64,000 bases of DNA from an uncultured Prochlorococcus sp. (GTDB lineage Bacteria; Cyanobacteriota; Cyanobacteriia; PCC-6307; Cyanobiaceae): positions 186,001 to 250,000 of the forward strand of contig CACOMD010000001.1 in NCBI GenBank assembly GCA_902628235.1, given 5' to 3'. Position numbers and translations under genes: made by a program. Below, piece after piece: positions 37,515-48,835 of the stretch (positions are counted from its first letter, which is position 1; each line of letters starts with the position of its first letter). The notes beneath the pieces were generated by a model. That model was not told where the DNA came from. It worked only from the letters and a program-made list of their open reading frames with translations, and ran no database searches.

Positions 37515-38267
37515 TCAATCTTTATCCCCTAAGACAGGTACAATTTTATCCCAATTAATATGATCTCTATAGAAATTTAAGCAACATGGAATCACAATTA
37601 AACCCAACTTTAAAGATTGCCGAAAAAGTTCTCCATATATAGGATCTTCCTCATCTCCTGATGTAAAATAATCAACATCATTTCTTGTAATACAAGGAAT
37701 CATTATTGCCTTTGATTTCGGAATAATGGACATTAAATCTTTTAAATGTTTTTGCCCTCTCAAGGTTACAGTATCTGGAAAAAGTGCATTATTTTTTTTT
37801 ATTAAAGTTGTATTCTTAACTTCAATATAAATATTCCTATTATCAGGATTTGATGATTTTGGAGTTAATAAGAAATCAATCCTACTCTTATTATCCTTAC
37901 CATAGATTTTTTCTGATTTAATTGAATCTATCTCACCAATTATTTCTTTTAAAAAATTTTTTTCAATAACATTTTTTATTAATTTATTCGCAAGCAAAGT
38001 ATTTATCCCTATCCATATTTGATCATTTTTATAATTAGTAACTTGAACTTGTTCCCACGTCCATTCAAGTTTTCTTGTAGGAGAGGGACAGTATTTAACT
38101 CTTACTCGAGAATTTTTTGTCAACAACCCCTTCATTGGCCCAGTATTAGGGCAATGTGCTGTTATTTTCCTTCCATCATCTAAACAAATATCTGCAAGAA
38201 ATCTTTTATAACGTTTAATTAACGTTCCCTCTTCTAATGGGTCAAATTCAAGTAATAATTTATTCAT
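37515..38267 (-). CDS. sfsA: Sugar fermentation stimulation protein homologue
   Basis: The 250-residue SfsA-family protein begins [22 protein letters not shown], then has [15 protein letters not shown] and the core RIDFLLTP with [10 protein letters not shown], which resembles a PD-(D/E)xK-type fold. SfsA proteins are nuclease-like by fold, with OB-like N-termini; their physiological role is poorly known. The family name comes from maltose gene effects in E. coli. Confidence 0.93.
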   Translation of the reverse strand: MNKLLLEFDPLEEGTLIKRYKRFLADICLDDGRKITAHCPNTGPMKGLLTKNSRVRVKYCPSPTRKLEWTWEQVQVTNYKNDQIWIGINTLLANKLIKNVIEKNFLKEIIGEIDSIKSEKIYGKDNKSRIDFLLTPKSSNPDNRNIYIEVKNTTLIKKNNALFPDTVTLRGQKHLKDLMSIIPKSKAIMIPCITRNDVDYFTSGDEEDPIYGELFRQSLKLGLIVIPCCLNFYRDHINWDKIVPVLGDKD

Positions 38268-38334
38268 CTTTGAAAATAAATAATAAATTTATATAATCAA
38301 ATAAAAAATTTAATATAGTATTTTATTAATTTTA

Positions 38335-39915
38335 ATGTATTCTTTTCTCAAAAATAATATATTTTCTATTTCTTTAGGGACTACTCTTAGTAAATTTGCT
38401 GGATTTTTAAGACAAATATTTATAGCTGCGCTATTTGGGGTTGGATTCGCTTATGACGCTTACAACTATGCATACATAATTCCAGGATTTTTCATAATTA
38501 TAATAAGTGGAATAAATGGACCACTGCATAATTCTATAGTTACAGTTTTGACACCTATAGAAGGGAATAAAGCAAGTGAAATCCTACAAAATATCAGTTT
38601 AAAAATAATATTCTTATTATTTATTATTGCATTACTGATTTTTCTTAACGCAGAATTAATAATTAATATACTTGGGCCAAATCTAGACAATGAAACAAAA
38701 TTTATCGCCGCAAAGCAACTAAGGATCTTATCTCCTTGTATCCCATTATCAGGTTTTAATGGATTAAGTTATGGTGCTTTAAATACTAAAAATAAATTTT
38801 TCACATCAAGTATTAGTCCAATAATTGTGAGTATAGTCACAATCGCATTTATTATTATCTACTGGCTATTTAACTTAAAAAATCAAATTTTCAATAATCT
38901 TTTTTACTCGGAATTACTTTCTCTTGCGACTTTAGCTGGCACCTTTATTCAAACAATTATTCAAATTTACGAAACTCATAAGATTGGCTTAATCAAATTT
39001 AAAAGTAAATTTAGAAAAAGTTTTTCAGAGGAAAATAGAATTTTAAAATTAATAATTCCTGCATCTTTTTCTTCTGGACTTGGACAAATTAATGTCTTTA
39101 TTGATATGTTTTTTGCATCTAGTTTTAAAGGAGCGGCTTCAGGATTAGCTTATGGAAATTTTCTTATTCAGGCACCTTTAGGTATTTTATCTAATGCACT
39201 TATTCTACCTTTACTTCCAAAATTTTCTGAATTAATTAATAAAAAAAACAATCAGAAATTAAATAAAATTTTGATTACGAGTATCGAATATTGCTTATTA
39301 GCAACATTCTTAATGACAGGATTTTTTATATGTTTTAACGATCTATTAATTGATTTAGTTTTTCAAAGAGGTGCTTTTAATGTTCAATCTTCATTTTTAG
39401 TAAAGAATATATTAATAGCATATGCTTTAGGCTTACCAGCCTATCTTTTTAGGGATTTATTAATAAGAGTATATTATTTGATTGAAGAAACTAGCTTACC
39501 TTTTAAATTATCTATATATGGAATAGGTCTTAATTTTTTGTGTGATTGGACGCTTATTGGAGCTCCTATTCCTAGATCGGGGAATCTTTTACCTTTCAAT
39601 TTTGGAGTTGCTGGTCTTGTTATTTCATCAGGAATTGTAAATCTTATTATTTGTATAATCTTATCTATAAGACTAAAAAATTTTATCAAGCCACTTCCTC
39701 ATAAAATATTAATAAGGAAAACCTTATTAATATTTATAGCCTGCATTTTTTCAATACTTATTTCTCACAATATCTTTAATGACTATGATCCCAGCATTAA
39801 TGAATTCGTTAAGATTTTTATGATTTGTATAGGAAGTACTATTTATTTTTCTCTTTATTTCTTATTAACTAAATTTTTTAAAGTTAATAAATTAGAACTA
39901 ACATTTTTAAAGTAA
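38335..39915 (+). CDS. murJ: Lipid II flippase MurJ/MviN family
   Basis: The 526-residue membrane protein has about 13-14 predicted spans. Family features include the start SLGTTLSKFAGFLRQIFIAALFGVG, FIIIISGINGPLHNSIV, and LIDLVFQRGAFN with the conserved Arg-Gly-x-Phe. MurJ moves lipid-linked peptidoglycan precursor across the inner membrane. The stop is 5 bases from the convergent DUF3181 gene. Confidence 0.92.
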   Translation: MYSFLKNNIFSISLGTTLSKFAGFLRQIFIAALFGVGFAYDAYNYAYIIPGFFIIIISGINGPLHNSIVTVLTPIEGNKASEILQNISLKIIFLLFIIALLIFLNAELIINILGPNLDNETKFIAAKQLRILSPCIPLSGFNGLSYGALNTKNKFFTSSISPIIVSIVTIAFIIIYWLFNLKNQIFNNLFYSELLSLATLAGTFIQTIIQIYETHKIGLIKFKSKFRKSFSEENRILKLIIPASFSSGLGQINVFIDMFFASSFKGAASGLAYGNFLIQAPLGILSNALILPLLPKFSELINKKNNQKLNKILITSIEYCLLATFLMTGFFICFNDLLIDLVFQRGAFNVQSSFLVKNILIAYALGLPAYLFRDLLIRVYYLIEETSLPFKLSIYGIGLNFLCDWTLIGAPIPRSGNLLPFNFGVAGLVISSGIVNLIICIILSIRLKNFIKPLPHKILIRKTLLIFIACIFSILISHNIFNDYDPSINEFVKIFMICIGSTIYFSLYFLLTKFFKVNKLELTFLK

Positions 39916-39920
39916 ATCTT

Positions 39921-40208
39921 TCAAATAAAATCCCCTAATAGATTTTCTAAATCTTGTTTTTGTGAAGCGATAATAAATTTTGAAAGAGCTATTTTTGTAG
40001 AGCCATCACCGATAGATACCTCAACTGATTCCAAAGCAATGTCAACAGTATTTTTTATTCCCTTTGAAATATTGCTCAAGCATTCAATAGCTAATTTCCT
40101 AGCTAAACCTGCATCACCTAAATAAAGATTCCAATTCTCTATTTTTATACAAATTGTTTCTGAAATTAAATTTTCTAAATCACTAATTGAATGATTATTT
40201 GAATTCAT
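39921..40208 (-). CDS. DUF3181-family protein
   Basis: The small protein (95 residues from ATG 40208; 103 if the ATG at 40232 is used) has the DUF3181 pattern W-x-LYLGDAGLARKLA in the middle and VEVSIGDGSTKIALSKFI near the C-terminus. The family is cyanobacterial and uncharacterised. I prefer the shorter start because the extra residues are hydrophobic and atypical. Confidence 0.75.
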   Translation of the reverse strand: MNSNNHSISDLENLISETICIKIENWNLYLGDAGLARKLAIECLSNISKGIKNTVDIALESVEVSIGDGSTKIALSKFIIASQKQDLENLLGDFI

Positions 40209-40232
40209 AAAAAAATTTAGTCTATTAATCAT

Positions 40233-40447
40233 TTAAGGATAATTAATTTAAATGGTATTTGAAATTTATATATTTTTTTAAAAGTTAGCTTTAGATAATT
40301 GAGGCAAGGAGTAATTTTTTCATACGATTAAGTTAAGTCATATTAAATAAATTAAATATTCTTTAAGATTGAATTGTTAATAATAGATATTTAATATCAA
40401 ATTTTAGTTGACTAAGAGACCCAAGAACAGTGATATTACATAAGTGT
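40233..40447. other. AT-rich gap before tRNA-Arg
   Basis: There are 215 bases between the DUF3181 gene and tRNA-Arg. No frame of note and no strong stem is visible. It probably contains only the promoter of the tRNA. Confidence 0.4.
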
Positions 40448-40521
40448 GCGCCTGTAGCTCAGTGGATTAGAGCATCTGACTACGGATCAGAGTGTCGGGA
40501 GTTCGAATCTCTCCAGGCGCG
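40448..40521 (+). tRNA. tRNA-Arg (ACG)
   Basis: The acceptor stem GCGCCTG/CAGGCGC, anticodon stem TCTGA/TCAGA around CTACGGA (anticodon ACG), and T-loop GTTCGAATC type are visible. The A34 is expected to be deaminated to inosine, reading CGN codons. The discriminator is G. CCA is not encoded. Confidence 0.95.
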
Positions 40522-40598
40522 TAAATCAACTATAGAAATAATTTTTTTATATTTTTTTTTAAAATTTCTACTATATTTAATTTAATATAAATAAAACA

Positions 40599-41870
40599 AT
40601 GAGTCTTATCAACAAATTAGAGGTAAGTGATCCAGTAATTTCAAATTTAATTAATAAAGAAAAACAACGTCAACAAAGTCACCTTGAATTAATCGCCAGT
40701 GAAAATTTTACTTCATTAGCTGTAATGGAAGCTCAAGGTTCAGTCCTTACTAATAAATATGCAGAGGGGTTACCAAACAAAAGATATTACGGTGGTTGTG
40801 AATTTGTTGATGAAATTGAAGAACTAGCCATCACCAGAGCAAAAAAATTGTTTGATGCTGATTGGGCTAATGTACAGCCTCATAGTGGAGCACAAGCCAA
40901 CACAGCCGTATTTTTAAGTTTAATCAATCCTGGCGATGCAATATTAGGGATGGATTTATCTCATGGGGGCCATCTAACTCATGGTTCACCCGTGAACATG
41001 AGTGGGAAATGGTTTAAATCTTTTCACTATGGCGTTGATAAGGAAACGAGTCGTCTGAATTTTGATGAGATTAGAAAGATTGCTATTGAAAAGAAACCAA
41101 AATTAATCATTTGTGGCTATTCTGCCTACCCTAGAACTATAGATTTTTTAGAGTTTCGAAAAATAGCAGATGAAGTCGGAGCTTATTTAATGGCTGATAT
41201 TGCTCATATAGCTGGATTAGTAGCAAGTAAATTGCATCCCAATCCTATTCCTCACTGTGATGTAGTTACAACCACGACCCATAAGACTTTAAGAGGTCCT
41301 AGAGGAGGGTTGATTCTATGTAAAGATAAAGAATTTGGTAAGAGATTCGACAAAGCAGTTTTCCCTGGAACACAAGGCGGTCCCTTAGAACACGTTATTG
41401 CAGCTAAAGCAGTCGCTTTTGGTGAAGCATTAGAACCTGATTTTAGAGAATACTCAAAAAAAATTATTGCTAATGCAAAAGTCTTGGCCAAAACCCTTAA
41501 TGAAAAGGGAATAAATATTGTCAGCGGAGGAACTGACAATCATATTGTATTACTAGACTTAAGAAGCATTGGTATGACTGGGAAAGTTGCAGATTTATTA
41601 GTTAGCGAAGTTAACATAACAGCAAATAAAAATACTGTTCCGTATGATCCCGAATCACCATTTGTCACAAGTGGATTGAGATTAGGAACAGCAGCTTTAA
41701 CGACGAGGGGTTTTGATGAAAAAGCTTTTGTTGAGATTGGGAATATAATCGCTGATCGTTTAAAAAATCCTGAAGATTTATCTATTGAGGAAAGATGTAA
41801 AGAAAGAGTTAAAAAGTTATGTGAGTTTTTCCCTCTTTATGAACATAAACTTGAACCATCCATCAAATAA
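40599..41870 (+). CDS. glyA: Serine hydroxymethyltransferase
   Basis: This 423-residue PLP enzyme interconverts serine and glycine, supplies one-carbon units and takes part in photorespiratory glycine handling. ASENFTS and [17 protein letters not shown] near the start and the PLP-lysine motif [14 protein letters not shown] are canonical. The 3' end overlaps the start region of cinA by about 32 bases. Confidence 0.97.
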   Translation: MSLINKLEVSDPVISNLINKEKQRQQSHLELIASENFTSLAVMEAQGSVLTNKYAEGLPNKRYYGGCEFVDEIEELAITRAKKLFDADWANVQPHSGAQANTAVFLSLINPGDAILGMDLSHGGHLTHGSPVNMSGKWFKSFHYGVDKETSRLNFDEIRKIAIEKKPKLIICGYSAYPRTIDFLEFRKIADEVGAYLMADIAHIAGLVASKLHPNPIPHCDVVTTTTHKTLRGPRGGLILCKDKEFGKRFDKAVFPGTQGGPLEHVIAAKAVAFGEALEPDFREYSKKIIANAKVLAKTLNEKGINIVSGGTDNHIVLLDLRSIGMTGKVADLLVSEVNITANKNTVPYDPESPFVTSGLRLGTAALTTRGFDEKAFVEIGNIIADRLKNPEDLSIEERCKERVKKLCEFFPLYEHKLEPSIK

Positions 41871-43137
41871 AGATCATAATAAAGGAGTAGAAATTCTCTC
41901 GATTGGAACGGAGTTACTTCTTGGAAATATTGTTAATACAAATGCAAGATGGATAGCAGAGCAATTATCAGCTTTAGGTTTAAATCACTTTAGACAAACT
42001 ACCATAGGTGATAATTCTGAAAGGCTTTCTCTATTAATTAAAGAGATATCAAAAAGAAGTAATTTGTTAATAACTACAGGAGGTCTTGGACCAACTCCAG
42101 ATGATTTAACAACAGAATCAATTGCTAATGCTTTTAATCAAGAACTTATTGCAAGAGAACCTATTTGGGAAGAAATAAAAAAGAAACTACGTAACAAGAA
42201 ATCACATAAAGAAAACTTGAATTTAAAAAAACAATGTTTCTTCCCAGAAGATGCTCAAATAATTAATAATCCTAAAGGAACTGCACCTGGAATGATATGG
42301 CAGCCAAAAGAAAATTTTACAATTCTAACTTTCCCAGGAGTACCAGATGAAATGAAAGCAATGTGGGAAGAAAGTGCTTGTAAGTTTATTAAAACTAATT
42401 TTTCAGATGGGAATATATTTTTTTCAAATACATTAAAATTAACGAATATTGGAGAAGCGACAGTTTCAGAAAAAATCAAAAATCTTCTTGATTTAAAAAA
42501 TCCAACAGTTGCTCCCTATGCAAGCTTAGAAGAAGTAAAACTAAGAATAACAACTAAAGCTAAAAATTTATCTGAAGCTAAATATTTAATCAAACCAATC
42601 AAAAAAGAACTCTACGAAAAATTTTCTACATATATATTTGGAGAGGATAATGAGAATTTACCAACCATTCTCATAAAGGAATTAATTAAAAGAAATGAAT
42701 CAATAGTTTTCGCAGAATCATGCACCGGAGGATTACTCTCATCTCAAATAACTTCTGTTGCTGGCTCATCCAAAGTTTTTAAAGGCAGCGTAATAGCATA
42801 TAGCAATGAAATAAAAAATTTAATATTAAATGTTCCCCAAGAGCTTCTTAATAATTATGGTGCGGTATCTGAGGAGGTAGCAGAATCAATGGCAACCGGT
42901 ATTAAAAATAAATTTAATTCAGATTGGGCAATTTCTGTAAGTGGTATTGCTGGTCCTAGTGGTGCGAGTGAATTAAAGCCAATAGGTTTAGTCTTTATTG
43001 CAATTACAGGGCCAAATAATGAAACATTAAAAATCAAAAAACAATACAATCCTCTAAGGAATAGAAATGAAATTCAGAGACTAAGTGTAAATGACTGTTT
43101 AAACAGTCTTCGATTAATCTTATTATCTAATAAGTAG
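41839..43137 (+). CDS. cinA: CinA-like protein: MoCF-domain pyrophosphatase with NMN deamidase domain
   Basis: The bifunctional protein has an N-terminal COG1058/MoaB-type domain ([30 protein letters not shown]) and a C-terminal PncC domain ([31 protein letters not shown]) with nicotinamide nucleotide amidohydrolase activity in homologues. I chose the ATG at 41839 (432 residues), whose context within glyA gives a 32-base overlap. An in-frame extension to 41785 is unlikely. Confidence 0.92.
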   Translation: MNINLNHPSNKDHNKGVEILSIGTELLLGNIVNTNARWIAEQLSALGLNHFRQTTIGDNSERLSLLIKEISKRSNLLITTGGLGPTPDDLTTESIANAFNQELIAREPIWEEIKKKLRNKKSHKENLNLKKQCFFPEDAQIINNPKGTAPGMIWQPKENFTILTFPGVPDEMKAMWEESACKFIKTNFSDGNIFFSNTLKLTNIGEATVSEKIKNLLDLKNPTVAPYASLEEVKLRITTKAKNLSEAKYLIKPIKKELYEKFSTYIFGEDNENLPTILIKELIKRNESIVFAESCTGGLLSSQITSVAGSSKVFKGSVIAYSNEIKNLILNVPQELLNNYGAVSEEVAESMATGIKNKFNSDWAISVSGIAGPSGASELKPIGLVFIAITGPNNETLKIKKQYNPLRNRNEIQRLSVNDCLNSLRLILLSNK

Positions 43138-43151
43138 TAATTTTTTGATCG

Positions 43152-44561
43152 GTGAGTCAAAACACCCTATTTGATAAAGTTTGGGATTTGCACAAAGTTG
43201 CTGATCTACCTGGAGGATCATCCCAAGTTTTTATTGGTTTACATCTTATTCACGAAGTTACAAGCCCACAGGCTTTTGGTGCCCTAAAGGATAAAAATTT
43301 AAAAGTTAAATTCCCCTCTAGGACTATTGCGACAGTAGACCATATTGTTCCAACAGATAATCAAAGTAGGCCATTCAAGGATAATTTAGCTGAACAAATG
43401 ATTGAAGCCCTTGAAAAGAATTGTAAAAAACATAAAATAAAATTTTTTAATATCGGCAGTGGTAGTCAAGGGATTGTACATGTTGTAGCTCCCGAACTTG
43501 GTCTTACTCAGCCTGGAATGACAATTGCCTGCGGAGACTCACACACATCTACTCATGGAGCTTTTGGATCAATTGCATTTGGGATTGGGACTAGTCAAGT
43601 TCGAGATGTTCTAGCAAGTCAAACACTTGCGATGAATAAATTAAAAGTTAGACAAATATGGTGCAAGAATAAACTATCCGATGGAGTATTTGCTAAGGAT
43701 TTAGTACTTCATATAATTAATAAACTTGGTGTTAAAGCTGGCGTAGGTTATGCATATGAATTTTCAGGTCCTGCGATCCATTTACTATCGATGGAAGAGC
43801 GAATGACTATTTGTAATATGTCGATTGAGGGAGGAGCTAGATGTGGTTATATTAATCCAGACAAAATTACTTTTAACTATATAAAAGAGAGACAATTCGC
43901 ACCTAAAAATGAAAATTGGCTTAAAGCAGTTACATGGTGGAAATCATTAGCAAGTGAAAAAGATGCTATTTATGATGATGTAGTATCAATCGATGCTTCA
44001 AAAGTAGAGCCTACAGTTACATGGGGTATAACACCTGGTCAAAGTATTGGAGTTAGTCAGAAAATCCCAAAATTAAAAGAGCTTAGTGAGGATGATCAAT
44101 TTATAGCAGGAGAGGCATATGAATATATGGGATTAAATCCTGGGCAAGCAATTAAAAATACACCTATTGATGTTTGTTTTATCGGAAGTTGCACAAATGG
44201 AAGAATTAGCGACTTAAGAGTTGCTGCAAAAATTGTACAGAATCATAAAGTATCACCAAATGTTAAAGCTTTTGTTGTCCCAGGATCAGAAAAAGTTGCT
44301 AAAGCAGCTATTGAAGAGGGTCTTGATAAGATATTTAAGGAGGCAGGCTTTCAATGGAGAGAGCCAGGTTGTTCAATGTGTTTAGCTATGAATCCTGATA
44401 AATTAACAGGCAATCAAGTCAGTGCTAGTTCAAGTAATAGAAATTTCAAGGGAAGGCAAGGATCACCAAGTGGGAGAACTCTTTTAATGAGTCCTGCGAT
44501 GGTTGCGGCGGCGGCAATAGAAGGAAAAGTAAGTGATGTTAGAGAATTCATAAAAAAATGA
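43152..44561 (+). CDS. leuC: 3-isopropylmalate dehydratase large subunit
   Basis: The 469-residue aconitase-family subunit of leucine synthesis has 4Fe-4S cysteines in [14 protein letters not shown] and GCSMCLAMN, and the conserved [13 protein letters not shown] and [15 protein letters not shown]. The start is GTG at 43152. It overlaps leuD by 4 bases (ATGA), indicating coupled translation of the two subunits. Confidence 0.96.
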   Translation: MSQNTLFDKVWDLHKVADLPGGSSQVFIGLHLIHEVTSPQAFGALKDKNLKVKFPSRTIATVDHIVPTDNQSRPFKDNLAEQMIEALEKNCKKHKIKFFNIGSGSQGIVHVVAPELGLTQPGMTIACGDSHTSTHGAFGSIAFGIGTSQVRDVLASQTLAMNKLKVRQIWCKNKLSDGVFAKDLVLHIINKLGVKAGVGYAYEFSGPAIHLLSMEERMTICNMSIEGGARCGYINPDKITFNYIKERQFAPKNENWLKAVTWWKSLASEKDAIYDDVVSIDASKVEPTVTWGITPGQSIGVSQKIPKLKELSEDDQFIAGEAYEYMGLNPGQAIKNTPIDVCFIGSCTNGRISDLRVAAKIVQNHKVSPNVKAFVVPGSEKVAKAAIEEGLDKIFKEAGFQWREPGCSMCLAMNPDKLTGNQVSASSSNRNFKGRQGSPSGRTLLMSPAMVAAAAIEGKVSDVREFIKK

Positions 44562-45172
44562 AAGAAGAATTTAAACCCCCTAAAGGAAAAATCATTAAAG
44601 TATGTGGGAAATGTATTTCATTGGTGGGAGATGATATAGATACAGATAGAATAATTCCCGCAAGATTTCTAAAATGTGTTGACTTTGAGTCTTTAGGAGA
44701 TGCAGTTTTTGAAGATGATAGAAAAGATTTAATGGGCAAACATCCATTTGACTTAAAGTCCAATCGAAATGCTGTGATACTTCTTGTAAATAGTAATTTT
44801 GGATGTGGTTCTAGTAGAGAACATGCACCTCAAGCACTAATGCGCTGGGGTATTAAAGCAATTATTGGAGAAAGTTTTGCAGAGATTTTCTATAGTAATT
44901 GCATTGCAATTGGAATACCATGTTTTACTTTGGCAAAAAAAGATATTAAACCTTTACAGGTTAGAGCAGATACAGGAAATTTATTTTTTGATATTGATAT
45001 AAAAAATGTTATTGCAATAGAGGGATCTACAAAACACAAGTTGCAGCTGAAAGAATCTTCAAAAAATATGTTTTTAACAGGGGAATGGGATGCTACCTCA
45101 ACACTTTTAAGCAACATTAAACTAATAGAAAGCAAAATGGATAACTTACCCTATATAAATTTAAACAACTAA
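44558..45172 (+). CDS. leuD: 3-isopropylmalate dehydratase small subunit
   Basis: The 204-residue swivel-domain partner of LeuC has [15 protein letters not shown] near the start and the substrate-binding [14 protein letters not shown]. Together LeuCD isomerise isopropylmalate. Its stop lies 4 bases from the convergent LptD-like gene. Confidence 0.95.
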   Translation: MKEEFKPPKGKIIKVCGKCISLVGDDIDTDRIIPARFLKCVDFESLGDAVFEDDRKDLMGKHPFDLKSNRNAVILLVNSNFGCGSSREHAPQALMRWGIKAIIGESFAEIFYSNCIAIGIPCFTLAKKDIKPLQVRADTGNLFFDIDIKNVIAIEGSTKHKLQLKESSKNMFLTGEWDATSTLLSNIKLIESKMDNLPYINLNN

Positions 45173-45176
45173 TTAT

Positions 45177-47183
45177 TTACTTAAATCCATTTAAAGTGAA
45201 ATTTATTCCTCCAGCTTGATTATATGGCTGATAAAAAATTCCAAAACTATAAGATCTTTTTTTGAAATTCATTGCAATTCTTGAATAAATAAATTCCCCA
45301 TAATCATCTGAATCTTTATCTAAATTCAAGGTACCTTGAGTTTTAATTAACCAGGATCCAATTAGATGTTGATCAAAGTTTAAATCAACTATAAAATCCT
45401 CTGATACCTGATCAAATTTAAAGATACTTTTGCCACTTTTAAATTTATAAAATGGCAGAATACTTAGTCGTGTGTAATCAAAAAAATCTTTTTTGAAATT
45501 ACCCATTACAATTTCAGGACCTAATCCAACTCCAAAATACTTTTGAGAATTACCATCTTTATATAAATTATAATTTGCAGAAATCTTAGAACTTATAAAC
45601 ACGCCTTGTTTGATTGGTTCTGGAATATATTCAAATGATTTATCTACATATTCCGAATCAAATTTTTTTTCATATACTGCTGTTCTTTGCTTTAATTGAT
45701 AACTTACGCTTCCTTTATAGCCTTCAGCAAAATCAGTAGAATTTAAAGCTTCAGCTTTATAATTTCCAAAACCGAAAGTAATATTTTGATTTTTTTCGAC
45801 TGAACCATTTTCCCAAGACTTTGCGTGATCTAATTGCCAACCATACGCATTATAAATTTCCGATTCTCCAATAGAACCATTCCAAATACGCTCTCTATAT
45901 GCTCCAAATATTCTATTTACAAAAGCGGTATTAAAAAAATTAATTTCTTTACTTAACTCTGCTTTAGTTCTAAATGCATTTGCAAACTTTTCTAAATCAA
46001 AAGAGTTTAATTCCTTGGTGATTTTAAAATCCCAATTTTGAATATTTCCTTCAATACCAGATCTTAAAGCAAAATAATCTGATAATGAAATATTTCTATT
46101 AACTCTAGGAGAATTTAATGAATAATTCCTTTTAACAAAACTTTTTGTCTTACCTTTTAAAGTTCTTTGAATCAGAAATTGAGGCTCAATATTTAAAAAC
46201 AAATCATTTTTAATTTTGATTGGATTAAGTTTTCTTCCGATAAAAAATCCATCTTTATTTAATTTGTCATAACCAATATTATATTTATTTTGAAAAGCGA
46301 AGGGATTTTGTGAGTCTTTAAAAATCGTTCGATCTCCAACCCAGAATGGGATAGAAGTTTTGTCTTGAAAAATCAAATTATTTATTTTTGATTTAAACCT
46401 CAATTTTTCTTTATAAGGATAAACTTTAAGTTCGTTAAATTCTAGTTTAATTTGATTGGTTTCAAGCAAATCATTAGTTAAAAATGCTTGTTTTGTTGAC
46501 CATTCATTTTGATCAACATTCAATGAATCTGCTGAGAGAATCCAATTGGCTACTTTATCAGGGGTAAAAACAACTTTATCTTTTGATATTCTTTGGGAAG
46601 TTGATAGAATTTTTTCATGGATACTTTTTGACTGAAAATCAAAATCTGAAATAATAGATTCAGAATTAATTAATCCTTTAACATTTTTAAAATTACCTTT
46701 CTTTTTAACAAAATCATATTCAACTATATCTGCTTGAAATATTTGATTATTAATTTTTAAATAGATATTCCCCTTAGCTTTAGCTAGTTTAGTTTTTTTG
46801 TTATATGTGAGGCTATCTGCTTTTAAAATATTATTTTTAAATTTAATAACTACATCACCTTCTGCATATAAAATATTATTTTTTTCTGATTGTACTTCAG
46901 ACTCAATCGATAACTCATTTACTTCTGAGTTTATATTTTTATCGATACTTTTTTTTTGAATATTATCAGAGTTTATTTTATCAGTATTTTCGAAGTTCGA
47001 TAAAAGTTTATTTTTTGCATAGTATTTTGAATTTAAAAAATTATTTTTCTCACTAAATCTATTATTTTTATATATTGTTGAACTGTTTACTAAAGTAGAT
47101 GAATAAACATCACTTATGGGAATTAATATATTTGGAAAAGTTAAAAAAACAAATATAATTTTTTGAATTTGAAAATTATTCAA
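45177..47183 (-). CDS. LptD/OstA-like outer-membrane protein (DUF3769-type)
   Basis: The 668-residue precursor has an N-terminal signal-like hydrophobic stretch (about 8-25) and a long Asn/Lys-rich linker. An OstA-type jellyroll segment (EGDVVIKFKNNILKADSLTYN, about 105-165, here cut for length) is followed by a large beta-rich C-terminal half with alternating polar and aromatic residues, consistent with an outer-membrane barrel. It probably takes part in lipopolysaccharide or other glycolipid assembly at the outer membrane. Conservation outside cyanobacteria is low, so the exact role is uncertain. Confidence 0.75.
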   Translation of the reverse strand: MNNFQIQKIIFVFLTFPNILIPISDVYSSTLVNSSTIYKNNRFSEKNNFLNSKYYAKNKLLSNFENTDKINSDNIQKKSIDKNINSEVNELSIESEVQSEKNNILYAEGDVVIKFKNNILKADSLTYNKKTKLAKAKGNIYLKINNQIFQADIVEYDFVKKKGNFKNVKGLINSESIISDFDFQSKSIHEKILSTSQRISKDKVVFTPDKVANWILSADSLNVDQNEWSTKQAFLTNDLLETNQIKLEFNELKVYPYKEKLRFKSKINNLIFQDKTSIPFWVGDRTIFKDSQNPFAFQNKYNIGYDKLNKDGFFIGRKLNPIKIKNDLFLNIEPQFLIQRTLKGKTKSFVKRNYSLNSPRVNRNISLSDYFALRSGIEGNIQNWDFKITKELNSFDLEKFANAFRTKAELSKEINFFNTAFVNRIFGAYRERIWNGSIGESEIYNAYGWQLDHAKSWENGSVEKNQNITFGFGNYKAEALNSTDFAEGYKGSVSYQLKQRTAVYEKKFDSEYVDKSFEYIPEPIKQGVFISSKISANYNLYKDGNSQKYFGVGLGPEIVMGNFKKDFFDYTRLSILPFYKFKSGKSIFKFDQVSEDFIVDLNFDQHLIGSWLIKTQGTLNLDKDSDDYGEFIYSRIAMNFKKRSYSFGIFYQPYNQAGGINFTLNGFK

Positions 47184-47209
47184 AATATTTTATTAATTAA
47201 ATTTAAAAT

Positions 47210-47338
47210 TTAATCTTGAGGGCTTTCTAAGTCTTTCCTATTTGGTGTTCTTGTAGGGTCACTGGCAAGGAATCCAAATAAGAATATTCCTACGAAAAAG
47301 AAAACAATCGTATAGACAGAAATTTTTAGAGCAAGCAT
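47210..47338 (-). CDS. psbI: Photosystem II protein PsbI
   Basis: I translated 42 residues directly. One membrane helix ([20 protein letters not shown]) is followed by the conserved [17 protein letters not shown] end. PsbI contacts D1 and CP43 and is an early PSII assembly partner. It precedes the LptD-like gene on the minus strand by 26 bases. Confidence 0.95.
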
Positions 47339-47455
47339 GAAATTAACGGTTCTTCTAATTTATCTTATTAAATTTATATTTAATTGAAGAGAAAATGGTT
47401 AAATTGTGAAATTTTGGTAAATTTTGAAATACTTTTGAATTTAAAGGATTATTTT

Positions 47456-47608
47456 CTAATCATCATGTTCATCCCAAGGGTCAGTCAATTTAGCAGATTT
47501 TGGACCAAAAGCTCTAAAAAATCCAAAAGCTGTAAGCCCGAGTAAAATTATGAATAGAGATATACCTATAGAAACAGCAGGATCAGGAGTAGATGATAAA
47601 GATTGCAT
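47456..47608 (-). CDS. psbN: PsbN, photosystem II assembly-associated membrane protein
   Basis: I translated 50 residues directly: MQSLSSTPDPAVSVGISLFI, then a single hydrophobic span, then TAFGFFRAFGPKSAKL and an acidic DPWDEHDD tail. This is the PsbN pattern; in plants it is an assembly factor, not a PSII subunit. It is divergent from psbH, as in most cyanobacteria, with an 82-base shared promoter region. Confidence 0.95.
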   Translation of the reverse strand: MQSLSSTPDPAVSIGISLFIILLGLTAFGFFRAFGPKSAKLTDPWDEHDD

Positions 47609-47690
47609 CAATTTTGATAAGTTTGTAAACAAATTACGTTAAACATCTAATACAATAACGAAATAATATTGAATTTAGGAAATTTTCACT

Positions 47691-47891
47691 ATGGGACAAA
47701 AAACTGCACTAGGAAGTTTATTAAAAGCGATTGGTAATTCTGGCCAAGGTAAAGTTGTTCCTGGCTGGGGAGCTGTACCTGTGATGACAATAATTGGTGT
47801 ATTTCTTTTAATCTTCCTAGTTATTCTTCTTCAGATCTATAATCAATCATTACTCCTACAAGGATTTTCTGTAGACTGGAATGGGAATTAA
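47691..47891 (+). CDS. psbH: Photosystem II protein PsbH
   Basis: The 66-residue protein has the PsbH features: basic N-terminus [25 protein letters not shown], one membrane helix and a short lumenal end [10 protein letters not shown]. It stabilises the CP47/D2 side of PSII and QA-QB transfer. It is followed 85 bases later by pth. Confidence 0.96.
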   Translation: MGQKTALGSLLKAIGNSGQGKVVPGWGAVPVMTIIGVFLLIFLVILLQIYNQSLLLQGFSVDWNGN

Positions 47892-47976
47892 ATTCAAACA
47901 ATAAATAACTTTATTTGCAATTTTTTAATATACATACTCATTTATGCCTAATAATCTTGAATTGGATTAAGAATTA

Positions 47977-48588
47977 ATGAGTAGTTACAGTGAAAAATTT
48001 ATCATTGGCTTAGGTAATCCTGGGAAAAAATATGATAATAATAGACACAATGTTGGTTTTCTTTTCATTCAAAAATTTGTAGAAAATCATAGTTCAAACT
48101 TTGTATTGAAAAATAAGCTTAAGTGTAATTATGCTGAATTTATATTTGATTCTGTTGTTTATAAAATGTTTATGCCTACTACTTTTATGAACAATAGTGG
48201 AGAAGCAGTTAGATCGATAATTGATTGGTACAAAGTAGATAAGGATAAACTGATAATAGTTGTGGATGATATTGATATCCCTCTAGGTAAGATTAGAGCA
48301 AGGAAAAAAGGAAGTTCAGGAGGTCATAATGGCTTAAAAAGTATTATCAATCATTTAAATTCTAAAGAATTCTTAAGAATCAGAATAGGTATAGGATCTC
48401 CTCCAATAATCGAGAATGATAAAAAATTTAATACCATATCACATGTGTTAGGAAATTTTTCTAAACCAGAAAAATTAATTTTAAATAAAATTTTTTGTCA
48501 AATTATCGATTCATTGCAAAAATTAAATGATCATAATGAAAATTCGATCATATGCGAATTAAATTCTTTTAATATTAATGAAATCTAA
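47977..48588 (+). CDS. pth: Peptidyl-tRNA hydrolase
   Basis: The 203-residue enzyme recycles tRNA from prematurely released peptidyl-tRNA. It has IIGLGNPGKKYDNNRHNVGF at the start, with the catalytic His in NRHN. MPTTFMNNSGEAV, VVDDIDIPLGKIR and SSGGHNGLKSI follow. It overlaps the DUF3146 gene by 11 bases. Confidence 0.96.
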   Translation: MSSYSEKFIIGLGNPGKKYDNNRHNVGFLFIQKFVENHSSNFVLKNKLKCNYAEFIFDSVVYKMFMPTTFMNNSGEAVRSIIDWYKVDKDKLIIVVDDIDIPLGKIRARKKGSSGGHNGLKSIINHLNSKEFLRIRIGIGSPPIIENDKKFNTISHVLGNFSKPEKLILNKIFCQIIDSLQKLNDHNENSIICELNSFNINEI

Positions 48589-48835
48589 ACCAGAGACTAT
48601 AGTTTACGTTAGCATAAAAGAATACAACTTTAACCGAAGGGAATTGAAAGGTTTTGTGGAAGCTAGTGACTTTCAATGGAATTTCACTTGGTCTTTTACA
48701 AAAGGCAAATTATTTGTTAGTCCACCTTTGGGAAGAGCTTTAATAGAGGATTCATTATTAAGATTTTTAATAAAAAAAGATTATGAATTAGAGTCTGGAA
48801 GCAACTATAAATTTACTGTTTCATCCAAGTTTTAG
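48578..48835 (+). CDS. DUF3146-family protein
   Basis: The 85-residue protein closely follows the cyanobacterial DUF3146 pattern: ETIVYVSIKEYNFNRRELKG, FQWNFTWSFTKGKLFV, PPLGRALIEDSLLRFL and a KFTVSSKF end. Function is unknown. It overlaps pth by 11 bases upstream and the convergent YqgF-like gene by 23 bases downstream. Confidence 0.8.
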   Translation: MKSKPETIVYVSIKEYNFNRRELKGFVEASDFQWNFTWSFTKGKLFVSPPLGRALIEDSLLRFLIKKDYELESGSNYKFTVSSKF